A DNA stretch of 7,768 nt. It comes from Candidatus Heimdallarchaeota archaeon AB_125 (GTDB lineage Archaea; Asgardarchaeota; Heimdallarchaeia; Heimdallarchaeales; Heimdallarchaeaceae). Of this stretch, positions 1 to 6,425 are shown piece after piece. Under the pieces are notes generated by a model. It made no database searches. It worked only from the letters and a program-made list of their open reading frames with translations, and had not been told where the DNA came from. The stretch covers positions 1-7,768 of the forward strand of contig MEHH01000123.1 in assembly GCA_001940755.1 (NCBI GenBank), given 5' to 3'. The position numbers and the translations under genes were made by a program. Positions within the stretch are counted from its first letter, which is position 1, and each line of letters opens with the position of its first letter.

Positions 1-140
1 CCCATTTCTTCTGTCTTGCTTTTTTTATCAGAATAAGTTGGATAAACATTCATGGCATAACAAGCCGATTTATATGTTAAAGAAGCTATTGAGCTTCTAA
101 TCCATGATAGATTACGAACATCCTCATCATTTAAAAACAT
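1..140 (-). CDS. 5' end of an unrecognised gene, truncated by the window edge
   Basis: A reading frame opens with ATG at 140 on the minus strand and runs 46 codons without a stop to the left edge. The peptide begins MFLNDEDVRNLSWIRSSIAS and continues through an Ala/Tyr-containing, probably helical stretch to a Lys/Glu-rich end (SDKKSKTEEM). I do not recognise the family. It is divergent to the NmrA-like gene at 275, and the 134 bp between the two starts would hold both promoters. A weak TATA-like stretch (GATAAATT on the minus strand, about 165-173) lies near the expected distance from this ATG. Two plus-strand frames are also open at the edge but are shorter (about 25-32 codons). The call therefore rests on length, start placement and promoter geometry only. 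Confidence 0.5.
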   Translation of the reverse strand, partial: MFLNDEDVRNLSWIRSSIASLTYKSACYAMNVYPTYSDKKSKTEEM

Positions 141-245
141 AGTGAATGGTTGCCAAAATTCCCACAATTTATCAAACATTTGTTTGGTTACTAATATATC
201 ATCCATTAAATATATTTCGATTTCAAATATTTCGCATTCGAAATA

Positions 246-255
246 TTTTTATAAA
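246..255 (+). promoter_or_regulatory. TATA box of the NmrA-like gene
   Basis: TTTTTATAAA is a good archaeal TATA element. The first base of its TTTATA core (248) lies exactly 27 nt before the GTG at 275, the same spacing seen between the TATA core and the TTG start at 1211. Transcription starting about 25 nt downstream of the box would give a leaderless mRNA. The element lies inside the N-terminal extension that an ATG start at 146 would require. Confidence 0.55.
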
Positions 256-274
256 GAGAAGTGAATCTTGCTTG

Positions 275-1144
275 GTGGGTATCATTACAAACATACTCGT
301 GACTGGTGCAATTGGCAATGTAGGTGGAAGCATAGTTAGATTTCTACAAAAAGAGGAAGTATCTGTTTATGCTGCTGATTTAAATGAGAAAATTGTAAAC
401 CTTTCTTTTGGAGATAAGATACAGTTTAGAAAACTGGATTTCTATGAAAGGAAAACTTTCGAAACTAGTCTACAAGATATAAACAAAGTCTTTCTAATGA
501 GACCTCCTCAAATAGGGGAAGTGAAGAAGTATATGTTCCCATTCATAGATCTTATGAAGAAAAATGGAATAGAGCATGTGATAACACTTTCAATAGCAGA
601 TGCCAATCCAATGGTTCCACATTACAAAATTGAGAAGTATGTAGAAGATTCAAAAATACCTTATACTCATCTTCGAGGTGGATATTTCATGCAAAATCTC
701 TCTAAAATCCATAGAGAAGTTATCCAGAATGAAAAAGATCTATTTATTCCAGCTGGTGATGCTAAATTCAACTTTACTGATACCAAGGATATAGCCGAAG
801 TTGCAGCAAAAATTCTACTGGAAGGAGGATATACTAACCAAACGCTAAACATTACTGGAAAGGATTTATTTGATTTACATGAAATTGCAAGCAAAATGAC
901 AAAATTGCTCAACCAACCTTTTTATTATAGTAATCCTTCTGGAAAGGAATTTAAGAAAAAAATGCTTCAATACGGTTTTCATAAAGACAACATCAGGATT
1001 ATGAGATTAATCTATTTTGCTGCAAAAAGAAAAGGTTCAGATAAAATCTATCCTGACTTTGAGGAGGTTCTAAAGAAGAACCCAAGAACAATTGATAATT
1101 TCATTAAAGAGAATGCAAAAAGTTGGATTGATCATTCTTCTTGA
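275..1144 (+). CDS. NmrA-like NAD(P)-binding Rossmann protein (atypical SDR)
   Basis: Numbering here is from GTG 275 (289 aa). The N-terminus shows a Rossmann nucleotide-binding fold: a beta strand NILVTG, then GxxGxxG with glycines at 11, 14 and 17, and an acidic residue at the end of the second strand (D35). The middle, GIEHVITLS (about 98-106) followed by IPYTHLRGGYFMQNL (about 128-142), matches the NmrA/HSCARG-type atypical short-chain dehydrogenases, which usually lack a classical YxxxK catalytic pair and are 280-300 aa long. Members are NAD(P)H sensors, quinone or azo reductases, or transcription co-regulators; which role applies here cannot be told. The longest ORF starts at ATG 146, but its first 43 residues are Phe/Ile-rich, unlike the family, and cover the promoter. 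TTG 272 is the other near start. It is monocistronic by appearance, with the next gene 66 bp downstream carrying its own TATA box. Confidence 0.85.
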   Translation: MGIITNILVTGAIGNVGGSIVRFLQKEEVSVYAADLNEKIVNLSFGDKIQFRKLDFYERKTFETSLQDINKVFLMRPPQIGEVKKYMFPFIDLMKKNGIEHVITLSIADANPMVPHYKIEKYVEDSKIPYTHLRGGYFMQNLSKIHREVIQNEKDLFIPAGDAKFNFTDTKDIAEVAAKILLEGGYTNQTLNITGKDLFDLHEIASKMTKLLNQPFYYSNPSGKEFKKKMLQYGFHKDNIRIMRLIYFAAKRKGSDKIYPDFEEVLKKNPRTIDNFIKENAKSWIDHSS

Positions 1145-1181
1145 AAAATTATCTAAAAGAATAAATATGTTGTTTTGTAAA

Positions 1182-1190
1182 TTTTTATAG
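1182..1190 (+). promoter_or_regulatory. TATA box of A1
   Basis: TTTTTATAG lies in the 66-bp gap after the NmrA-like gene. Its TTTATA core begins 27 nt before the TTG at 1211, implying a leaderless transcript. The T-rich stretch 1170-1187 could also serve as the poly-T terminator of the upstream gene. Confidence 0.5.
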
Positions 1191-1210
1191 AAAAGATTAG
1201 GGATTCAATT

Positions 1211-2209
1211 TTGTTTGGCAGTACTGAAGTTAAAAGCGTTATTTATGTTTGTAATAAATGTCAGAAGGAAAGGAATCTCACTATTCCTGCTAAACTTATA
1301 AGAACAGAAAATATCTCCAACATTATTGAGTTTGTTGATGTTCATAGATGTGATGAGAACAATCTATCAGCTGTTAAATGCTTCATTGACAATCATTTGG
1401 TTGTTCGATCACAGGTACATATAAAATCTACTCACTATGGCTACGAAACAGATAGAGACTTTTCTGCTGTATCTGACGAACAAGACCTCTATGCTCAATT
1501 AGGAATTCCCGCACCTAAGAAAATTGAGATGTCAAAAACAAACATAGAATCGAAGAATTTTAGAAAAGTAAATATTCTTGGAATGGAAATTAAAGATAAG
1601 ATTCGTAATAGTGAGTACATATTCGAGAAAAGAGCTGAGGGGCATATATTTAACATAAAATCCACACTTGGTTTTGTTGAGATTAACCTTCATTTAGATG
1701 GTAAAGTAGCAAATAAAGTACTTAAAAAATGGAAACAACAAGTTAAATCATCTGTTCTACAAATGCAAGATCAAAGATTTCCTTTCAATTCTGTGAAGAA
1801 ATGGATTCAACATGTGGCCAATTCACTTGAATCACTTGTTTATCTTGATGTAGAAGTTCTGAAACTAATAGCAGATTATTTAGATGACAATATACTTATT
1901 GAGCCATCTGAAAGAAAAATAACCGAACTTGATCTATTAGTAAATTCTACGATTTCCTTCCCAAAAGCATCTTCAGAGAGTATTCAAAAATTCAACGATA
2001 AGAAAACAATCCTATATGCTGATTTAAGTCCCAATCAACTAATATTCATGAAAGACCTTTTAGTTTATTGTTTAGGAAATTATGAAAAATCAGTATTGTA
2101 TGTATTCAACGAAAAAGGTCTTCACAGAGATTTTTCAGAATATATTTTTGCATTAAGCTATCTTGTTTTTGAAAAACTAGTTACCATGATTAGACTTGAA
2201 TTTACATAA
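1211..2209 (+). CDS. A1: unnamed family with N-terminal Cys/His (putative zinc) domain
   Basis: This 332-aa protein is the partner of flavoprotein B1 and a paralogue of A2 (3904-4899). Residues C14 and C17 form a CxxC (CNKC). They are followed by H45 and C47 (VDVHRCD) and C57, all conserved in A2, so a zinc or other metal site is plausible. Residues 41-100 are the most conserved block (about 82 percent identical to A2 by hand alignment) and contain RSQVHIKSTHYGYETDRDFS. The rest is mixed alpha/beta, with helical stretches at about 195-230 and 305-330. There is no signal peptide or membrane segment, so it is probably cytoplasmic. TTG 1211 is the only usable start in frame before the CxxC. The layout CxxC, IP, C, FID, VRS is reminiscent, from memory, of N-terminal modules common in Asgard proteins. 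The function is unknown; a metal-binding regulatory or scaffold role for B1 is only inference. Confidence 0.8.
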   Translation: MFGSTEVKSVIYVCNKCQKERNLTIPAKLIRTENISNIIEFVDVHRCDENNLSAVKCFIDNHLVVRSQVHIKSTHYGYETDRDFSAVSDEQDLYAQLGIPAPKKIEMSKTNIESKNFRKVNILGMEIKDKIRNSEYIFEKRAEGHIFNIKSTLGFVEINLHLDGKVANKVLKKWKQQVKSSVLQMQDQRFPFNSVKKWIQHVANSLESLVYLDVEVLKLIADYLDDNILIEPSERKITELDLLVNSTISFPKASSESIQKFNDKKTILYADLSPNQLIFMKDLLVYCLGNYEKSVLYVFNEKGLHRDFSEYIFALSYLVFEKLVTMIRLEFT

Positions 2210-2240
2210 AAAAGAAAGAAATTAATCTTTCATTTTATTT
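2207..2240. terminator. Candidate bidirectional terminator between A1 and B1
   Basis: The 12-bp gap between the convergent stops lies within a short inverted repeat: GAAAGA (2214-2219) and TCTTTC (2226-2231) around a 6-nt loop. On the plus strand it is followed by ATTTTATTT. On the minus strand it is followed by TTTTTTAT. Archaeal termination depends mainly on T-tracts, so both transcripts could end here. The stem is A/T-rich and weak. Confidence 0.4.
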
Positions 2241-3745
2241 AGTATTTCTGCAGCAACTTGCCATCCTGACCAAATTGTTGAAGAAAAACCACCTCCAGGA
2301 AACGTCCAAGCTGAAGCAAAATGAAGATTATTTATCGGAGATTTTGATTTAAGTCGTTTCATTCCTGCTTGAGGTACTGACTGGGCATAACCTATTGAAG
2401 TACCTCCTGGATTCAAAGTATACCTCATCTTAGTTCTTGGATTAGCAATCCCTTTGTATTCGATATGGTCTTTAACGTTAGGAATGAGTTCGTTTAAACG
2501 ATTGATGAAGATGTTTACTATATCTCTTTTCTTTTGTTCATATTGTTCAACATCTAATCCATCCCAACTCTCAAGATTGTCAATGAAACTTATAATTCCT
2601 GTACTTTTACCATAGGGGGCCATACCAGAATCAACTTGTCCATAATCTATGAACATGTAATTTCTTTTTGAATAATCACCATAGTGGTTTCCAAAAACAT
2701 CCTTCAACGAAAAAACACTTGGATCATTGACAACAGTTGCAAAATCTGAATGACCTAGCTCTGTCAAGGTTTTGTTGAATCCAAGATATACATTAGTAGT
2801 TGAATGACCTATTGTCAACCCTTTCACCTTATCTCTTAATTTCTTACCATCTTCTTCTGAAAGAAGCTCAGAAGCCACTTGAGGTGCAGAAGCATTTGCT
2901 ATAATGTAGGTCCCATAAACAGAAGTCGGTGTTGCAGATTCATCCTTTTTCGATACATATTCTACTCCAACTGCTTTACCATTTTTAACAATAATTTTAC
3001 TAACTTTCTGATTTAGTAGAATAGTACCACCTTTTTCCCTAATGAAGTTTGCAAGATGCCCGGATAATTTCATTGAACCTCCTTTGATATAGTGATTCCC
3101 TCCTTTGAAATGTGAGGAAAGAGCTAATGAAAATATTATTGCAGATAGTTTGTATGGATCGTCACCATAATACAAGATTGTTCCTGCAAGAACTAATTTA
3201 AGATCTTCATTTTCAAAGAACATATCTAACATTTCACCAGCAGTTCTTCTACCCCATTTAGGAATGCTAGAATATAGAATCGGAACAAGAGGTCCAATCA
3301 TAGCTTGAAGTGCTTTGGTTCTTGGAATTTTGTGAGTGTGAGTTGTTATTGTTTCGATTGTATCGAAAAAACTTCTAATTGCTTTCTCTTCTTTTGGAAA
3401 TTGTCTGATAAGTACTTCAATTGCATCTTCTCTTTTATCAGGTAAAGAGAAATCTTCTCTACTATTTGTAAATCTATAATAGCCAGTTGTTATGTGAACA
3501 AATTCTACATTATAGAAAACATCCAAATCCTCAAAGATACCAATTTTTGGATCTCTTTTGTATAAACCATCCATAGACTGTAGACCTACATCGATTGTAT
3601 AGTTTTTTACAGTGAAGCTTGTGGAGTAACCACCGGGAATTGAATGTTGCTCAAGTACAAGAACTTTTTTTTCTTCCCTAGCAAGTTTTGCACCTGCAAC
3701 TAGCCCAGCTAGTCCAGCTCCGATAACAATTGCATCATAAGTCAT
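2222..3745 (-). CDS. B1: FAD-dependent oxidoreductase, phytoene desaturase/CrtISO/RetSat superfamily
   Basis: This 507-aa protein has the full flavoprotein layout. The N-terminal dinucleotide fold has GAGLAG (9-14) and an acidic ribose ligand E32 in VLEQH, followed by PGG (37-39). A central substrate-domain motif GNHYIKGGSMKLSGHLA (216-232) leads into the second FAD-binding part KVSKIIVKNGKAVGVEY. The C-terminal FAD motif is LHFASAWTFPGGGFSSTIWS, then Gly (about 474-494). Length and motifs fit carotenoid desaturases/isomerases and retinol saturases, which desaturate, isomerise or reduce polyene or isoprenoid chains, usually at the membrane. A hydrophobic stretch around 146-164 (AMIGPLVPILYSSIP) may be the membrane or substrate-channel segment; B2 lacks it. 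The ATG at 3745 is right at the fold start. The substrate cannot be inferred, and no phytoene synthase or prenyltransferase gene is nearby. It is convergent with A1, with stops 12 bp apart. Confidence 0.9.
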   Translation of the reverse strand: MTYDAIVIGAGLAGLVAGAKLAREEKKVLVLEQHSIPGGYSTSFTVKNYTIDVGLQSMDGLYKRDPKIGIFEDLDVFYNVEFVHITTGYYRFTNSREDFSLPDKREDAIEVLIRQFPKEEKAIRSFFDTIETITTHTHKIPRTKALQAMIGPLVPILYSSIPKWGRRTAGEMLDMFFENEDLKLVLAGTILYYGDDPYKLSAIIFSLALSSHFKGGNHYIKGGSMKLSGHLANFIREKGGTILLNQKVSKIIVKNGKAVGVEYVSKKDESATPTSVYGTYIIANASAPQVASELLSEEDGKKLRDKVKGLTIGHSTTNVYLGFNKTLTELGHSDFATVVNDPSVFSLKDVFGNHYGDYSKRNYMFIDYGQVDSGMAPYGKSTGIISFIDNLESWDGLDVEQYEQKKRDIVNIFINRLNELIPNVKDHIEYKGIANPRTKMRYTLNPGGTSIGYAQSVPQAGMKRLKSKSPINNLHFASAWTFPGGGFSSTIWSGWQVAAEILNKMKD

Positions 3746-3767
3746 ATTTTATGAATCAGTACAGTGC

Positions 3768-3776
3768 TTTATTATC
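3768..3776 (-). promoter_or_regulatory. TATA-like element of B1
   Basis: Read on the minus strand, GATAATAAA is centred about 26 nt before the ATG at 3745, which would give a leaderless or nearly leaderless mRNA. It sits in the 158-bp divergent region shared with A2. The match is weaker than for the NmrA-like and A1 genes. Confidence 0.35.
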
Positions 3777-3871
3777 TTTTTGCAGAAATTCTTAATTTTC
3801 ATATTCAATATTTTTAGCCTATTCAAACTTGAGATTCATAGTAACTAAAAGAATATAAGCAAAATCAACAG

Positions 3872-3880
3872 TATTAAAAT
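3872..3880 (+). promoter_or_regulatory. TATA-like element of A2
   Basis: TATTAAAAT is centred about 27 nt before the TTG at 3904. It is the only AT element at the expected position in the divergent B1/A2 spacer. The intervening bases include a G-tract (3892-3895) that also occurs before A1. Confidence 0.35.
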
Positions 3881-3903
3881 TAAGAATTGATGGGGTTTCA
3901 AAC

Positions 3904-4899
3904 TTGAGTGATGAGAGTGGTATTAAGAAAGTTGAATACCAATGCAATAAATGCCAAAAGCAAAGAAATCTAAATATTCCCTCACGTTTGTTTCAAACTG
4001 ATACTCTCTCAGCTATTTTAGAATTCGTTGATGTTCATAGATGTGATCAAGATAATCTGTCAGCTATAAAATGCTTCATAGATAGTTCTCAAACAGTTCG
4101 ATCTCAAGTACACATTAAATCCACTCATTATGGATATGAAACTGATAGAGATTTTTCTTCAGTACCTGATGAAAATGATTTATATGCATCTCTTGGAATA
4201 CCTTTACCTCAAAAAATTTCAATGACTAAAAGAGAATTTGATGCACCAAATTTCGAAAGAATAAATATTACTGGTCTTGAAATAAAAGACAAAATACGTA
4301 ATACAGTTTATGCTTTTGAAAAACGTGAAGAAGGAAAGAAAGTCATAATCAAGTCAGTTTTAGGATTTATTGAAGTTAGTGTTTTCATTTCAAATAAAGT
4401 AGTTAACAAATACTATAGAGAATGGAAGAACCAACTTAAAACAGCTCATATTTCAAAAAAGAAACCTTCACCCTTTACTGATTTGAGAAAATGGATTCAA
4501 TATGCAGCTAATATCCTTGAAACCTCCGTTGTCTTAGATGAAGTTGTTCTAAAGCTAATAGCTGAATTTATGGATGAAAATATTATAGAAGAACCTACAC
4601 CAAGAAATCTCATAGAATTAGATCTTTTAGTTAGTTCTACAGTAGCGTTTCCTAAATCCTCATCAGATGAATCTAGAAGGTTTACTTCTGAACAGTCTAT
4701 TCTATTTAGTGAGTTAGGTCCAAATCTGCAAATACTTTGTAAAGATATGATGGCATATTTCTTGACTAATCATGAAAAATCAATTCTATATTCATATAAA
4801 GAAATGAATCCAAACCAGAGTTTCAACAAGTTTCTTTTTGCAATGAGTCATCTGGTTTATGAACGTTTTTTGAAAATCAACAAACTAGAATTTGTGTAA
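3904..4899 (+). CDS. A2: paralogue of A1 with N-terminal Cys/His (putative zinc) domain
   Basis: This 331-aa protein aligns with A1 almost without gaps, with one residue fewer near position 190. Residues 11-140 are about 68 percent identical by hand count, and 41-100 about 82 percent. The candidate metal ligands C14, C17, H45, C47 and C57 are at identical positions. The C-terminal half is less similar but keeps blocks such as KWIQ, VLKLIAE/D and ELDLLV. Over residues 71-85, seven codons differ from A1 and all changes are silent, so both copies are under protein-level selection. TTG 3904 is the only start before the CxxC, as in A1; the upstream ATG at 3890 is out of frame and stops within six codons. 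The stop is 5 bp from the convergent stop of B2. The biochemical function is unknown; a partner role for B2 is inferred from the duplicated arrangement. Confidence 0.8.
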   Translation: MSDESGIKKVEYQCNKCQKQRNLNIPSRLFQTDTLSAILEFVDVHRCDQDNLSAIKCFIDSSQTVRSQVHIKSTHYGYETDRDFSSVPDENDLYASLGIPLPQKISMTKREFDAPNFERINITGLEIKDKIRNTVYAFEKREEGKKVIIKSVLGFIEVSVFISNKVVNKYYREWKNQLKTAHISKKKPSPFTDLRKWIQYAANILETSVVLDEVVLKLIAEFMDENIIEEPTPRNLIELDLLVSSTVAFPKSSSDESRRFTSEQSILFSELGPNLQILCKDMMAYFLTNHEKSILYSYKEMNPNQSFNKFLFAMSHLVYERFLKINKLEFV

Positions 4900-4926
4900 T
4901 ATTTCTATCTTCTTCTCTTTAAAACT
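4900..4926 (+). terminator. Pyrimidine-rich terminator candidate of A2
   Basis: Directly after the A2 stop the plus strand is T/C-rich (TATTTCTATCTTCTTCTCTTT), as expected for archaeal poly-T termination. It overlaps the last codons of B2, so the two transcripts would have complementary 3' ends. No stable hairpin is visible. Confidence 0.3.
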
Positions 4927-6371
4927 GAAACTGCAACTCTCCAACTAGCATCAATTATTGAAGTAAATCCTCCACCTGGAACTGACCAAGCAGAAGTAAA
5001 ATGAAGATTCTTGATTGGGGAAGTTAAAGGATACATTCTTACCTGTAATGGATTCCTAGTAAAACCTATAACAGAACCTTTTGGATTTTTAGTATATCTT
5101 TCCAATGTTTTTGGTGTTGCCACACTAATATACTCAATATGATCCCAAACTCCTGGTATCAATAAATCAAGTTTTTCGATGAATATTTTTTCAATCTCCT
5201 TTTTTTTTGCACTATACTCTTCATCGCTTAAGTTGTCCCAATTGTGTAAATAGTCAACTGTACTAATAACACCAGTGCTTTTTCCAAAAGGAGCCATACC
5301 TGTATCTGTCTGTCCATAATCTACAAATATGAAGTTCTTTTGAGAATATCTCATATTGTTATTTTCAAAGATATCTTTCAGACTGTATACACTTTTGTGA
5401 TTTACAACAGTGAGATAACTCTTATGATTCAAATTATCTAAAGTAGTCTCAAATCCAAAATAAATGTTTAGTGCTGAATGTCCAATTTTTAGATGCTTCA
5501 TCATTTCCTGGAGTTGAACAGCATTTTTACTTTCAGATGATAATAACTTTGCAGCTACAGGAAGAGGAGCGTTAACAATTACACTTTTAGCTGAAGCTGT
5601 AGTTTGTTCTTCATTAATATCATTTGTAGATCTGTATTCGACTCCTTCAACTATTTCTTTCTCTGGATCTATCAGTATTTTAGTAACTTCTTGTCCTAGG
5701 AGTATCTTGCCTTCATGCTCTCTAATATAGTTAGCAAGATAGTCAGTTAGTTTCACTGATCCTCCTTTGATGTAATGATTACCTCCCTTGAAATTACGAG
5801 CTAACGCTGCACTAAAAGATAAAGCAGACAAATAATAAGGATCATCACCATAATATTGAATAATTCCTACCAGAGCAAGTTTTAGATCATTATCTTTAAT
5901 CATTGAATCGAGCATTTCACCAGCTGTTTTATTTTTCCATTCAGAAGAAAAAATATTTTCAATAGTTCTAAAGAATTCAATAATTCCATGTTTCTCCTTT
6001 GGAAAATGTTCAGTGAGAACTTCAATTGCTCCTTCCTTTGTATTAGGTATAGAGATATCGATTCTGTTATTTACATACCTGTACAATTCTAATGGAAGAG
6101 TAACAAATTCAAGATTGAAGTAAACATCTAAGTCTTCGAAAACCTTGATTTTGGGATCATCCAAATATAGACCATCTACTGAATGAAAGCCAACATCAAT
6201 AGTAAAATTGTTCTGAGTAAAGCAAGTTGCATAACCACCAATACTTGTATGTTGCTCAATAATAAGGACTTTCCGTCCTTCTTTAGCTAATTTAGCTCCT
6301 GCAACAAGTCCCCCTAATCCAGAACCAATGATTACAACGTCATAACTCATTGTTATTGTTTTATCATACAT
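4905..6371 (-). CDS. B2: FAD-dependent oxidoreductase, paralogue of B1
   Basis: This 488-aa protein has the same superfamily layout as B1: GSGLGG (16-21), acidic E39 in IIEQH, GG (45-46), GNHYIKGGSVKLTDYLA (197-213) and the C-terminal LHFTSAWSVPGGGF (456-469). Two departures stand out. Between E138 and T149 it is 26 residues shorter than B1, removing the partly hydrophobic segment. After PGGGF the B1 sequence IWSGW is IDASW, so the Ser-Gly usual in this family's C-terminal FAD motif is lost. It may still bind FAD, but substrate handling or membrane contact has probably changed. Two starts are possible: ATG 6371, which fits a leaderless transcript because the TTTAAA core starts 27 nt upstream, and ATG 6350 (residue 8), which matches the B1 N-terminus exactly. 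I keep 6371. The C-terminus is basic (LKRRR). Confidence 0.88.
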   Translation of the reverse strand: MYDKTITMSYDVVIIGSGLGGLVAGAKLAKEGRKVLIIEQHTSIGGYATCFTQNNFTIDVGFHSVDGLYLDDPKIKVFEDLDVYFNLEFVTLPLELYRYVNNRIDISIPNTKEGAIEVLTEHFPKEKHGIIEFFRTIENIFSSEWKNKTAGEMLDSMIKDNDLKLALVGIIQYYGDDPYYLSALSFSAALARNFKGGNHYIKGGSVKLTDYLANYIREHEGKILLGQEVTKILIDPEKEIVEGVEYRSTNDINEEQTTASAKSVIVNAPLPVAAKLLSSESKNAVQLQEMMKHLKIGHSALNIYFGFETTLDNLNHKSYLTVVNHKSVYSLKDIFENNNMRYSQKNFIFVDYGQTDTGMAPFGKSTGVISTVDYLHNWDNLSDEEYSAKKKEIEKIFIEKLDLLIPGVWDHIEYISVATPKTLERYTKNPKGSVIGFTRNPLQVRMYPLTSPIKNLHFTSAWSVPGGGFTSIIDASWRVAVSVLKRRR

Positions 6372-6390
6372 CGTTTATTATTCTTATGCT

Positions 6391-6399
6391 AGTTTAAAG
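6391..6399 (-). promoter_or_regulatory. TATA-like element of B2
   Basis: On the minus strand, CTTTAAACT has its TTTAAA core starting 27 nt before ATG 6371, the spacing also seen at the NmrA-like and A1 genes. It lies in the 54-bp gap after the stop of the surface-protein gene, so B2 probably does not depend on read-through from it. Confidence 0.4.
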
Positions 6400-6425
6400 G
6401 AAGAAACATTCTTGTTCTGATCTTA

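Larger units (their letters stand above)
1182..6399. repeat. Tandem duplication of a convergent A-B gene cassette
   Basis: Unit 1 (about 1182-3776, genes A1 and B1) and unit 2 (about 3872-6399, genes A2 and B2) have the same order, orientation and convergent arrangement. Both genes of each pair are homologous at protein level. At nucleotide level the copies have diverged mainly at third positions, so this is an old duplication kept by selection, not a recent repeat or an assembly artefact. No flanking direct repeats, transposase or integrase are visible. Confidence 0.85.

Noticed and set aside
1..102. Plus-strand 3' end of a gene entering from the left
   Set aside because: Two plus frames are open for only 25-32 codons before a stop. 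The minus-strand frame is longer and begins at a sensible ATG.
667..912. Minus-strand 81-codon open frame
   Set aside because: It lies wholly inside the NmrA-like gene, has no promoter-like spacing, and its Ser/Phe-rich product looks like an antisense shadow.
2222..6371. A carotenoid or retinal biosynthesis cluster
   Set aside because: Two CrtI/CrtISO-like flavoproteins are present, but there is no phytoene synthase, prenyltransferase, cyclase, cleavage oxygenase or rhodopsin gene in the window. The superfamily is too broad to fix the substrate.
1182..6399. Mobile element or assembly artefact explaining the duplication
   Set aside because: No transposase, integrase, terminal inverted repeats or target duplications are visible. 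The copies differ at many silent sites and by a 26-residue gap, so they are truly distinct genes.
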